DNA of 7,890 nt from Candidatus Neomicrothrix sp. UBA672. Its GTDB lineage: Bacteria > Actinomycetota > Acidimicrobiia > Acidimicrobiales > MedAcidi-G1. A program made the position numbers and the translations under genes. Within the stretch, counting starts at the first letter, position 1. Each line of letters starts with the position of its first letter. The stretch lies in NCBI GenBank assembly GCA_002299135.1, contig DBNM01000073.1:1-7890 (forward strand), given 5' to 3'. The notes beneath the pieces were generated by a model. The model was not told where the DNA came from, did no database searches, and was given only the letters and a program-made list of their open reading frames with translations. Of the stretch, positions 1 through 7,344 are shown in pieces.

Positions 1-1563
1 GGAATAGATGGTTGGAGATGGTGCTACTACTTACTCGGAGTGCCTGTTGTAATTGTTGCTTTATATTCATTTTTCTTAAAAGAACCAGAAAGAGGAAAAT
101 GGGAAAAAACTGACGTTCTAGGAGAATCTTTCATTGAAGACAAACCTTTACCTATCTCAATGGAAGCAGCATTTTCACGGTTATTGCAAATAAGAACAGT
201 TAAAACGGTTGTTGTCGCTTTTAGTGCACTTGGATTTGGACTATTTACAGCACCTGTTTTGGAAAATCTTTTTCTCGAAGACGAATTTGGACTAGATGCC
301 TTTGAAAGAGGAATCAGTGGAACAGCAGGGGGAGTTTTCGCAGTTATAGCTCTTATATGGGTAGGTCCAAAATTTGATCAGCTTTGGAGAAAAAACCCCA
401 CTCGGACTCTGCACCTAATTGGCTTAGCAATTGCTTTGGCTGGAGTACTCAAACCAGTTCAATTTTTTATGCCAAACGTTGCATTATTTGTGATAGCGGG
501 AATACCTAGTCTGATTCTCCTCACAGCTTCGTTTGCAATGGTAAGTCCCATTCTGCAAGCAATTGTTCCATATCGATTACGCGGTACTGGTTCAGCATTA
601 GTAACTCTTTACATTTTCTTTATCGGTGCTACAGGTGGAGGATTAATTTCTCTTCTTTTTACAGACACTTGGGGGCCGCGTGTCACTGTCATAGTCCTTA
701 CACTTCCTTCTTCAGTAATTGGCGGTTGGATAATGTACCGGGGTGCCAAATTCCTAAGAAATGATCTTTCATTAAACGTTCAAGAGTTATTTGAAGAACA
801 AGAAGAACAACGACGTAGATCTAATACAAACGAAACAATCCCTGCACTACAAGTAAATAATGTTGATTTCTCTTATGGAACAGTACAAATTCTTTTCGAT
901 ATTTCACTAGAAGTAAACAAAGGTGAAACACTCGCACTTTTAGGAACAAACGGTGCTGGAAAATCAACCCTTCTTAGAGTTATTAGTGGTTTAGGAGTTC
1001 CCAAAAGGGGTGTAGTGCGACTTAATGGACAAACAATAACCTATGCCTCTCCAGAAAGACGAGCGAAACTAGGTATCCAACAACTCCCTGGGGGGGCAGG
1101 AGTATTTAGTGATATGACAGTTAATCAAAATCTGATTATGGGTGCTTATATTCTTAAAGACGATAACGAGGATGTTAAAAAGAGAATCGAAAACGTATTT
1201 GAACTTTTCCCAGAATTACAAAAACTGCAAAAGCAAAAAGCAGGGTCACTCTCAGGTGGTCAACAACAAATGCTTTCACTTGGACGTGTTCTACTCCATG
1301 AACCAGAAATTCTTCTTATTGATGAACTTTCTCTAGGACTAGCTCCGACAGTCGTTCAAGACCTTTTGGATATTATCGAACGCCTTCAAGAAAAAGGACA
1401 GACAATGATTGTCGTGGAGCAGTCATTAAATATTGCCCTTTCAATTGCTAATAGAGCAATTTTCTTAGAAAAAGGACAGATTCGTTTTGAAGGTTCTGCT
1501 CAAGAACTATCCGAACGTGATGATTTAGCCCGTGCTGTTTTCCTTGGTGATGAAGGCGGTTGA
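1..1563 (+). CDS. MFS transporter C-terminal part fused to LivF-type ABC ATPase (5' partial)
   Basis: The frame is open from the first base, so the true start lies upstream; the first codons read GIDGWRWCYYLLGVPVV, a typical internal MFS segment before TM6. Counting from the first codon in the window, about six further hydrophobic segments (residues 65-250) match the C-terminal half of a 12-helix MFS permease. A charged linker (about 258-275, EEQEEQRRR) leads to a full ABC ATPase at about 280-515: Walker A GTNGAGKST (315-323), signature LSGGQ (417-421), Walker B ILLIDE (437-442), followed by LSLGLAP and VVEQS. The LSLGLAP and VEQ motifs, with Gln where most ABC ATPases have the switch His, are typical of LivF. 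The usual Q-loop VPEGR is replaced by LPGGAG. The ATPase should power the permease encoded directly downstream; what the MFS part does is unknown. The ATPase call is firm, the fusion is seen directly in one uninterrupted frame, and the substrate (branched-chain amino acids, amides or related compounds) is inferred from family only. Confidence 0.9.
   Translation, partial: GIDGWRWCYYLLGVPVVIVALYSFFLKEPERGKWEKTDVLGESFIEDKPLPISMEAAFSRLLQIRTVKTVVVAFSALGFGLFTAPVLENLFLEDEFGLDAFERGISGTAGGVFAVIALIWVGPKFDQLWRKNPTRTLHLIGLAIALAGVLKPVQFFMPNVALFVIAGIPSLILLTASFAMVSPILQAIVPYRLRGTGSALVTLYIFFIGATGGGLISLLFTDTWGPRVTVIVLTLPSSVIGGWIMYRGAKFLRNDLSLNVQELFEEQEEQRRRSNTNETIPALQVNNVDFSYGTVQILFDISLEVNKGETLALLGTNGAGKSTLLRVISGLGVPKRGVVRLNGQTITYASPERRAKLGIQQLPGGAGVFSDMTVNQNLIMGAYILKDDNEDVKKRIENVFELFPELQKLQKQKAGSLSGGQQQMLSLGRVLLHEPEILLIDELSLGLAPTVVQDLLDIIERLQEKGQTMIVVEQSLNIALSIANRAIFLEKGQIRFEGSAQELSERDDLARAVFLGDEGG
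1553..1559 (+). promoter_or_regulatory. Ribosome binding site deciding the LivHMG start
   Basis: AAGGCGG differs by one base from AAGGAGG and lies 5 bases before GTG 1565, inside the last codons of the MFS-LivF gene. It favours GTG 1565 over ATG 1550, which is preceded by a pyrimidine-rich stretch. It fits re-initiation by ribosomes finishing the upstream gene. Seen in sequence; use of this start is inferred. Confidence 0.5.
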
Positions 1564-1564
1564 T

Positions 1565-4438
1565 GTGACTAGCTCTCTAGAAATTCTTCTAACCGAGTCG
1601 CCACAAATACTTGCCGTGTGGACCACCCGTCAACTTTGGTTTGATGGATTAATTAATGGAATGGTTTTCGGTTTACTTGCTCTTGGAATAGTACTGATTT
1701 ATCGATCTACCCGTGTAATAAATCTTGCAGTGGGCAATATGGGATTACCTGCTGTAGGCCTTATGGCACTTATGGTCATCAACTATGGGTTTCCTTATTG
1801 GGCAGCTTTACCACTAGCCCTACTAGTAGGAACTTTAGTTGGGTCGATCATAGAACTTGCAATAATTCGTCGACTCTTTAATGCTCCTAGAGTAATAGTT
1901 TTAGTTGCAACAATTGGAATAGCTCAGCTGATGCAAGCAATCTTGGCTGCATATCCAGATATTGAAAGTAAAAGAGGGGTTAGATTCCCAGTTCCGTTAT
2001 CTGGTAAATGGAATGACGTTTTCGGTCTTCGAATTACTGGCCCCAAATTAACAATCCTGATCATTGTCCCCCTCCTAACTCTTGCTCTGTCTTGGTTTTT
2101 GAATAAAACCATTTTTGGACAGACCGTTCAAGCCTCTGCAAATAATGCTGATTTAGCAAAATTGTCCGGCATAAAACCAAAAGTTGTATCACTTTTTGTT
2201 TGGACTGTAGCAGGCACTCTTTCAAGCGTTTCTCTTCTTCTTCTGTCAGGAAGTAGGGGTTCCTTGACAGGAATAACAAATCTCGGTCCCAATACTATGA
2301 CCCGAGCTTTAGCAGCTGCCGTTATAGCTGGGATGTCGTCATTCCCACGAGCTTTAATTGCGGGAATTACAATAGGTATCGCCCAAGCTCATGTTCAATT
2401 TGTTTTTCTAGATCAAGTGGGTCTAATAGATTTCATACTTTTCTTGGTGGTAGCGATTGCAGTAGCATTCCAAAGCCGATCGTCTAATGCAGAAGAAAGT
2501 TCTTTTTCTTTCAGCCCACGAAGAAAACCTATCCCAGAAAGACTCAATCAATTTTGGTGGGTTAGGAATTTATCTTCAATAACTCTTTCAGTACTGTTGC
2601 TTTTTGCTCTTATTATTCCCTTCATCGTCGATTTACCTTCTCGCCATCTTCTTTACGCAAGTGTTCTGGCATTTGCAATTTGCGCTGTTTCACTTACTGT
2701 TGTTACAGGATGGGCGGGACAATTATCCCTCAGCCAAATGGCTTTTGCAGGCATCGGAGCTCTTGCTGCTGCTGGATTTAATCGGGGATTAGATTTTGGC
2801 GTTGGTTTCGGTGACAAATGGCATCTTTTTTCAGTCTCATTTCCCAAATTTCCATTTTTGATTTCAATGCTCTTAGCAAGTCTGGTCGCTGGAATTTCAG
2901 CCGCAATAATTGGACTAGGAGCATTAAGGGTAAAAGGTCTCCTTTTAGCAGTTTCAACTTTTGCTTTTGCCCTAGCAGCATCTCAATACATTTATAGACG
3001 CCCTGTCCTTAGTGGTGGTTACAACCAAAGCGTTCCGTTTCGTCGTGGAAGTCTTGGACCCATTGAATTAGCAAGTCAACGATCTTATTACTTCCTCTGT
3101 CTTGGAGCTCTAGTTCTAACTCTTTTTCTAATAAACAAACTCAGAAAGAGTGGTATAGGGAGATCAATAATAGCTGTTCGAGAAAACGAAAATACTGCTG
3201 CTGCATACACTGTGGTACCTCATAGAACAAAATTAATTGCTTTTTCTTTAGCAGGCTGTTTAGCAGGACTAGGAGGCTCGCTCTTAGGAGGCTTGGTTCA
3301 AAACATACCTTTCACCGAACGATTCTTTATGATTGGCAATTCACTTAAAGTTGTCTCAATGGTTGTCATTGGTGGCCTTGGAACACTTATGGGTCCAGTT
3401 ATTGGAGCCATGTGGGTAATTGGATTGCCAGCAATATGGCCAGAAAATGATCTGGTTCCACTTTTCACATCAAGTATTGGACTTCTCGTACTACTTTTAT
3501 ATTTCCCAGGTGGACTAGTGCAAATTGCTTATTCAGCAAGAGATTCTTTGCTGAATTGGGCTGAACAAAAACTTGTGGTTACTCCAGTTAAAACAACAAC
3601 GACACCACCTGCTTCGCTAAAGAAAAATGTTGACCTCTATCAAGCATCCGAAACTGTTTTAGAAACAAAAAATATTTCAGTTTCCTATGGAGGTTTAATT
3701 GCAGTTAATGATGTAGATATAAAAGTAAATTCTGGAGAAGTTGTAGGCCTTATCGGAACTAATGGTGCTGGCAAGTCAACACTTATGAATGCCATAGGCG
3801 GATATGTGCCTTCAACTGGAACCGTGACTCTATTAGATAATGACGTCACACATTCAACTTCGGCAATGCGGGCACGTAAAGGTTTAGGTAGAACCTTTCA
3901 GGCAGCTCGACTGTTTCCTGAATTAACTGTTAGAGAAACAGTCCAAGTAGCACTTGAAGCAAGAAATCGTGCACGTCTGTTCCCAACTGCATTATCTCTT
4001 CCAAGTGCCACTCGTAACGAAATCAACAAAACAAAACAAGCTAATGAATTAATTGACTTTCTAGGACTAGGTAGATACGCCGATTCTTTTATAGCTGAAC
4101 TTTCAACAGGCACACGTCGGATAGTTGAATTGGCTGGCCTTTTAGCTTTAGATGCAAAAATGCTTTGTCTTGATGAACCAACTGCTGGAATTGCTCAAAG
4201 AGAAACTGAGGCTTTTGGTCCACTTCTGAAACAAATTCAGCAAGAACTTGGTGCATCGATGTTAGTAATAGAACACGATATGCCGATGATAATGGCGCTT
4301 TCTGATCGCGTTTATTGCTTAGAAGCAGGAACCATTATCTCAGAAGGTCAACCTTTTGAAGTGAGAAATGATCCAGCAGTTATAGCCAGTTATTTAGGAA
4401 CAGATGAAAGAGCTATTAGTCGGAGCGACACCCAATAA
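1565..4438 (+). CDS. LivH-LivM-LivG fusion: branched-chain amino acid-type ABC importer, two permeases plus ATPase
   Basis: One chain of 957 residues carries three normally separate subunits. Residues 24-304 are a LivH-type permease (RVINLAVGNMG at 50-60 matches the family's INFA-G-E motif). Residues 334-659 are a LivM-type permease (GWAGQLSLSQMAFAGIGA at 382-399 and the ATPase-coupling loop RSIIAVREN at 533-541). After a Thr/Pro-rich linker (about 673-683), residues 697-946 are a LivG-type ATPase: Walker A GTNGAGKST (731-739), Q-loop Gln779, signature LSTGT (846-850) in place of LSGGQ, Walker B MLCLDE ending at Glu871, and switch His904. With the preceding gene it supplies the complete inner-membrane core of a HAAT-family importer; a periplasmic or lipid-anchored binding protein must come from elsewhere. 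Start choice: GTG at 1565, one base after the upstream stop, has AAGGCGG at 1553-1559 with 5-base spacing. ATG at 1550 or GTG at 1532, which overlap the upstream gene, are in frame but lack a clear ribosome binding site. The junction suggests translational coupling. Confidence 0.92.
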   Translation: MTSSLEILLTESPQILAVWTTRQLWFDGLINGMVFGLLALGIVLIYRSTRVINLAVGNMGLPAVGLMALMVINYGFPYWAALPLALLVGTLVGSIIELAIIRRLFNAPRVIVLVATIGIAQLMQAILAAYPDIESKRGVRFPVPLSGKWNDVFGLRITGPKLTILIIVPLLTLALSWFLNKTIFGQTVQASANNADLAKLSGIKPKVVSLFVWTVAGTLSSVSLLLLSGSRGSLTGITNLGPNTMTRALAAAVIAGMSSFPRALIAGITIGIAQAHVQFVFLDQVGLIDFILFLVVAIAVAFQSRSSNAEESSFSFSPRRKPIPERLNQFWWVRNLSSITLSVLLLFALIIPFIVDLPSRHLLYASVLAFAICAVSLTVVTGWAGQLSLSQMAFAGIGALAAAGFNRGLDFGVGFGDKWHLFSVSFPKFPFLISMLLASLVAGISAAIIGLGALRVKGLLLAVSTFAFALAASQYIYRRPVLSGGYNQSVPFRRGSLGPIELASQRSYYFLCLGALVLTLFLINKLRKSGIGRSIIAVRENENTAAAYTVVPHRTKLIAFSLAGCLAGLGGSLLGGLVQNIPFTERFFMIGNSLKVVSMVVIGGLGTLMGPVIGAMWVIGLPAIWPENDLVPLFTSSIGLLVLLLYFPGGLVQIAYSARDSLLNWAEQKLVVTPVKTTTTPPASLKKNVDLYQASETVLETKNISVSYGGLIAVNDVDIKVNSGEVVGLIGTNGAGKSTLMNAIGGYVPSTGTVTLLDNDVTHSTSAMRARKGLGRTFQAARLFPELTVRETVQVALEARNRARLFPTALSLPSATRNEINKTKQANELIDFLGLGRYADSFIAELSTGTRRIVELAGLLALDAKMLCLDEPTAGIAQRETEAFGPLLKQIQQELGASMLVIEHDMPMIMALSDRVYCLEAGTIISEGQPFEVRNDPAVIASYLGTDERAISRSDTQ

Positions 4439-4444
4439 TTTTAA

Positions 4445-5551
4445 TCATTCATCACCATCACTACCGGATCGACCATCTAATAAATCTTTCCTTATTTCAG
4501 ATTTAGGCTTTTCTATACCTACCTGATTTTCAACTTCCCTCACCCAAACTGTTCTTTGAGGGAAAGGAATCTCTATACCGTTTTCATCAAAAGCTTTTTT
4601 CAAACGTGCTCTTATTTTCCTAGCAGTTGACCACTGTTCTCCTGCTTCAGTTTTAACAGCTAAACGAATAGAAATTGAATCCGCACCAAAGTTTTGAACA
4701 CCCCAAATTTCAGGCTCTTCAATAATCGTCGCTGATTCCAGATTTTCTTTCCATAGCTCATCTGCAACCTCTTTAATAACACTTGCTGCTAAATCAATAT
4801 CTGTATCATAAGCAACATCAACATCTAAAACAGATCGAGCCCAAATCTGTGAAGAGTTGCAAACTCTACGAATTTCTCCGTTAGGCACTACCCAAACTGC
4901 ACCATGTACATCACGAAGAACTGTTGTCCTTAATGAAACCCTTTCAACTGTGCCCGATGCTTCACCTAAATCAACAAAATCACCTTCCGCATACTGATCT
5001 TCGACAAGTATAAAAATGCCTGCAATAAAATCTGATACCGCAGACTGAGCTCCAAAACCAACGGCGAACCCTACAATTCCTGCACCAGCTATTAGTGGCC
5101 CCAAATCAAATCCAATCTCACCTAAAGCCAGCAAAACTCCCAAACTGTAAGTAGTTAATGTCGCAAGAGTGCTAAGCAAACCTCCTAGTGTTTTAGCTCG
5201 TTGACGGGACCGCTCTGCTCTTTCTCGATTTTTTTGTAATCGTGCCTTTGCTCGCCTTCCAACTCGAGCAACCAAAGCATCAGACTTTTCTTCATCGTCT
5301 ATAAGTGATCTTTCTTGGACAAGCCGATCTACAACTGTACTAATTGCCTTCTTTAATATCCGATTAGCTACATAAGCACCAACAAGAATAAATACGATCT
5401 TTAAAGGTTTTTCAACAGCCCAGGCAGATATTTCCGCCAAACGCTCATTGTCTGAAACATCCCAAATCCATTCACAGACAAAACTAGGTTCCAAACCACA
5501 AGCATCTGTCAATCCCGATGGATCTACTTGAGCAATAACCCGCTCGAACAT
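4445..5551 (-). CDS. MscS-family small-conductance mechanosensitive ion channel
   Basis: This 368-residue membrane protein should open on membrane tension to release solutes during osmotic downshock. Helix 1 is about residues 46-66. A basic, probably helical linker (92-121, rich in Arg, Lys and Ala) leads to helix 2 (about 122-145) and the Gly/Ala-rich pore helix 3 (about 149-183, with AGAGIVGFAVGFGAQSAV). The MscS beta domain follows (FVDLGEASGTVERVSLRTT, then VVPNGEIRRV at 221-230), then an alpha/beta C-terminal domain to about 340 and an acidic tail ending SGSDGDE. The N-terminus has two cysteines (18 and 26) outside helix 1. The ATG start is secure: GGAGGTGA precedes it by 4 bases. It lies 56 bases after the small membrane gene, so it may be last in a dnaB-led operon; no clear own promoter is visible in that gap. 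Its 3' end faces the LivHMG gene with six bases between stop codons. The family is clear from the pore helix and beta domain; the subfamily is not assigned. Confidence 0.93.
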   Translation of the reverse strand: MFERVIAQVDPSGLTDACGLEPSFVCEWIWDVSDNERLAEISAWAVEKPLKIVFILVGAYVANRILKKAISTVVDRLVQERSLIDDEEKSDALVARVGRRAKARLQKNRERAERSRQRAKTLGGLLSTLATLTTYSLGVLLALGEIGFDLGPLIAGAGIVGFAVGFGAQSAVSDFIAGIFILVEDQYAEGDFVDLGEASGTVERVSLRTTVLRDVHGAVWVVPNGEIRRVCNSSQIWARSVLDVDVAYDTDIDLAASVIKEVADELWKENLESATIIEEPEIWGVQNFGADSISIRLAVKTEAGEQWSTARKIRARLKKAFDENGIEIPFPQRTVWVREVENQVGIEKPKSEIRKDLLDGRSGSDGDE

Positions 5552-5555
5552 TAAC

Positions 5556-5563
5556 TCACCTCC
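5556..5563 (-). promoter_or_regulatory. Strong ribosome binding site of the MscS-family gene
   Basis: Read on the minus strand this is GGAGGTGA, an excellent Shine-Dalgarno match, 4 bases from the ATG at 5551-5549. It fixes the start and suggests efficient independent translation despite the short distance to the gene upstream. Confidence 0.8.
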
Positions 5564-5607
5564 ACGATGGCATTAATTTAGTAATCAATACTGAACTACA
5601 AAGTAAT

Positions 5608-5811
5608 TCAACCAATTAATCCTGCTAAAGACCAAACTGCAACAATTAAACCAACAATTATGTAAATAAAGCTTCGCCAAAAAGGTGCTTTTCTTAAATC
5701 CTGCTCATCCCGATTTTTAGGTGGATTTAACAAAGCAGCAAGATTTCCCAAACACATGGCAGAACCAAATGCAAGAAGAAGCCATTCAAGTAATTTTTCG
5801 CCTAAAAACAC
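5608..5811 (-). CDS. Small two-helix membrane protein of unknown function
   Basis: I do not recognise a named family. The 67-residue product has a hydrophobic segment at about 7-28 (LLEWLLLAFGSAMCLGNLAALL), a polar loop at 29-45 (PPKNRDEQDLRKAPFWR, mixed charge) and a second hydrophobic segment at about 46-66, so it should be a helical hairpin in the inner membrane. The GTG start lies 8 bases after the dnaB stop and has no good ribosome binding site, which suggests translation coupled to dnaB; an internal ATG at codon 19 would remove most of helix 1 and is less likely. Support for a real gene: it fills nearly the whole gap between dnaB and the MscS gene, lies on the same strand as its neighbours, and has a well-organised membrane pattern. 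A role linked to DnaB or to the channel is only suggested by position. Confidence 0.65.
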   Translation of the reverse strand: MFLGEKLLEWLLLAFGSAMCLGNLAALLNPPKNRDEQDLRKAPFWRSFIYIIVGLIVAVWSLAGLIG

Positions 5812-5819
5812 AGTTAAAT

Positions 5820-7271
5820 CTAAAAGTTTCCTGGCTCATTGATAGAACCAGTTTTTTGCATTGCAGAATCAGATTCATCGGCTCTCGAGAGATCAGCAAA
5901 CTTGGTGAAATTAGGCATATACGCTAAACGAACTCTCTCAACTGGACCATTTCTATTTTTAGCAAGATTTATTTCAGCAATTCCCATTTCATTACTCTCA
6001 GGGTTGTAAATTTCATCGCGGTAAATGAACATTACTAAATCTGCATCTTGTTCAATAGATCCGGACTCACGAAGATCTGAAAGCATGGGCCTCTTATCCT
6101 GTCGACTTTCCAAATTTCTTGATAATTGTGAAATACCTATGACAGGAGTTTCTAAATCTCTAGCCAAAAGTTTAAGTCCCCTACTTATTTCAGATATTTC
6201 AACCTGTCTACTCTCAGCTGCAGACCTCCCTGTCATAAGTTGCAAATAGTCAACAACTATTACTCCTAAATTACCTATACGGCTTTTAAGCCTTCTGGCT
6301 TTCGCTCTTATTTCCATTATTGAAACACCGGGATTGTCATCAATATAAATGGGTGCTTCATCTAAATGACCAATGCCTTTATTAATACGAACCCAGTCAT
6401 CATCGTTCATCTGAGCATTTACAATTTTTTGAGAATCAACTCTCGCCTCTGCGCAAAGAATGCGTTGCGTTAGCTCTAAGCGACTCATCTCTAAGGAAAA
6501 AATTAATGCAGGATTATTTGAAACAGTTGCTATGTGAGTTGCGATGTTAAGTCCCAAAGATGTTTTACCGACAGATGGTCTAGCTCCGATTATTATTAAA
6601 TTGCCTTTCTGTAACCCGGAAGTAAGTTGATCAAGTCGTTTAAAACCAGTCGGTACTCCTGTTAGTCCTTTACCTTGTTGTCTTTCTTCCATTGCATCAA
6701 GGGTCTGATCAAGCAAATCGCGCATTTGACCCATAGAGTCATTAATTCTTCCTTGTGCTAATTGGTAAACAAGATTTTCGGCTTCATCTACAGCCTTAGG
6801 TACATCTTCAGGTCTGCTATAACCAATTTCTGCCATCTCACTAGCAGCACCAATTAGTCCACGGAGCGTTGCATGTTCTTGAACAATTCTGGCAAAAGAA
6901 GAAGCAGAGGTGATTGCTGGTGTAACGGCTTGAAGATCCAATAGCATTCCGGGTCCGCCAATACCTTCAAGTAATCCAGCACGGTCTAAGGCATCTGCAA
7001 CAGTTACCGGATCAGCTGGTTCACCTGATGCATAAAGACCACAGATCGCTTCAAATACATGAGCATGAGAAGGTTTATAAAAATGTTCTGCTGAAGTGAC
7101 CTCAAGTGCATCAGCAATCGCGTCTTTAGATAAAAGCATTGCTCCCAATAACGAAGCTTCGGCTTCAATATTGTGAGGCGGTACTCTCGCTCCTGTCTTT
7201 TCTCTTTGCGATGAAACAGGCAAGGAAGAAGGTTCTTCTAAATTGCGCCAGTCTTCTTCAAGTGCACTCAA
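5820..7271 (-). CDS. dnaB: Replicative DNA helicase DnaB
   Basis: The 483-residue product is the hexameric 5'-3' helicase that unwinds DNA at the fork and recruits primase. After a short polar extension (1-27), residues about 30-130 form the N-terminal domain (PPHNIEAEASLLGAML). A helical linker leads to the RecA-like motor starting near 203 (TGVPTGFKRLDQLTSGL). Walker A is GARPSVGKTS (229-238), the catalytic Glu is in SLEM (Glu261), Walker B is VIVVDYLQLM (337-346, Asp341), and the sensor region has GISQLSRNLESR (379-390). DLRESGSIEQDAD (399-411) and the arginine-finger region KNRNGP (438-443) are intact. Length is normal and no intein interrupts the motor. The start is TTG at 7271-7269, supported by GGAGGA six bases upstream. 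It follows rplI after a 161-base spacer, the usual order in the rpsF-ssb-rpsR-rplI-dnaB cluster, and is followed after 8 bases by a small membrane gene. Confidence 0.98.
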   Translation of the reverse strand: MSALEEDWRNLEEPSSLPVSSQREKTGARVPPHNIEAEASLLGAMLLSKDAIADALEVTSAEHFYKPSHAHVFEAICGLYASGEPADPVTVADALDRAGLLEGIGGPGMLLDLQAVTPAITSASSFARIVQEHATLRGLIGAASEMAEIGYSRPEDVPKAVDEAENLVYQLAQGRINDSMGQMRDLLDQTLDAMEERQQGKGLTGVPTGFKRLDQLTSGLQKGNLIIIGARPSVGKTSLGLNIATHIATVSNNPALIFSLEMSRLELTQRILCAEARVDSQKIVNAQMNDDDWVRINKGIGHLDEAPIYIDDNPGVSIMEIRAKARRLKSRIGNLGVIVVDYLQLMTGRSAAESRQVEISEISRGLKLLARDLETPVIGISQLSRNLESRQDKRPMLSDLRESGSIEQDADLVMFIYRDEIYNPESNEMGIAEINLAKNRNGPVERVRLAYMPNFTKFADLSRADESDSAMQKTGSINEPGNF

Positions 7272-7277
7272 AACTTA

Positions 7278-7283
7278 TCCTCC
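7278..7283 (-). promoter_or_regulatory. Ribosome binding site supporting the dnaB TTG start
   Basis: The minus strand reads GGAGGA, then six bases (TAAGTT), then TTG at 7271. The near-perfect match at good spacing makes the rare TTG codon the most likely start. A strong site with a weak start codon may hold DnaB synthesis at a moderate level (inference). Confidence 0.75.
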
Positions 7284-7301
7284 AAACTCTTCACACACGA
7301 G

Positions 7302-7332
7302 GTTCCACTTTGCCACTATTGACTTGTGGAAC
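7302..7332. repeat. Perfect 7-base inverted repeat upstream of dnaB
   Basis: GTTCCAC (7302-7308) and GTGGAAC (7326-7332) are exact reverse complements separated by 17 bases. In the dnaB transcript they could form a 7-bp stem ending about 18 bases before the ribosome binding site. On DNA they could be a dimeric binding site with 24-base half-site spacing. Either reading is inferred. Confidence 0.45.
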
Positions 7333-7344
7333 GCTAGAGGAAAA

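Noticed and set aside
1142..1336. Short plus-strand frame inside the LivF domain
   Set aside because: It overlaps Walker B and signature coding in the true frame, and its Lys/Asn/Phe-rich product resembles no protein; it is a by-product of AT-rich codons.
2061..2279. Minus-strand frames inside the LivH and LivM coding regions (also near 1924-2112, 2653-2981 and 3898-4113)
   Set aside because: All lie opposite conserved transporter motifs and show no family resemblance or start signals of their own.
4419..4429. GTCG-GAG-CGAC hairpin near the end of the LivHMG gene as a terminator
   Set aside because: The stem is only four pairs, lies before the stop codon and lacks an adjacent T-run; too weak to call on either strand.
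5552..5607. A promoter for the MscS-family gene in the 56-base gap
   Set aside because: The gap is AT-rich and offers several poor -10-like hexamers but no paired -35 at good spacing; read-through from dnaB is simpler.
5721..5927. Plus-strand frame antisense to the small membrane gene and the end of dnaB
   Set aside because: Its composition is random-looking and it covers the dnaB stop and the well-organised 67-residue frame on the minus strand.
6540..6640. Possible intein at the DnaB Walker A region, a common insertion site
   Set aside because: Walker A and flanking motifs are continuous and the protein has normal length, so no insertion is present.
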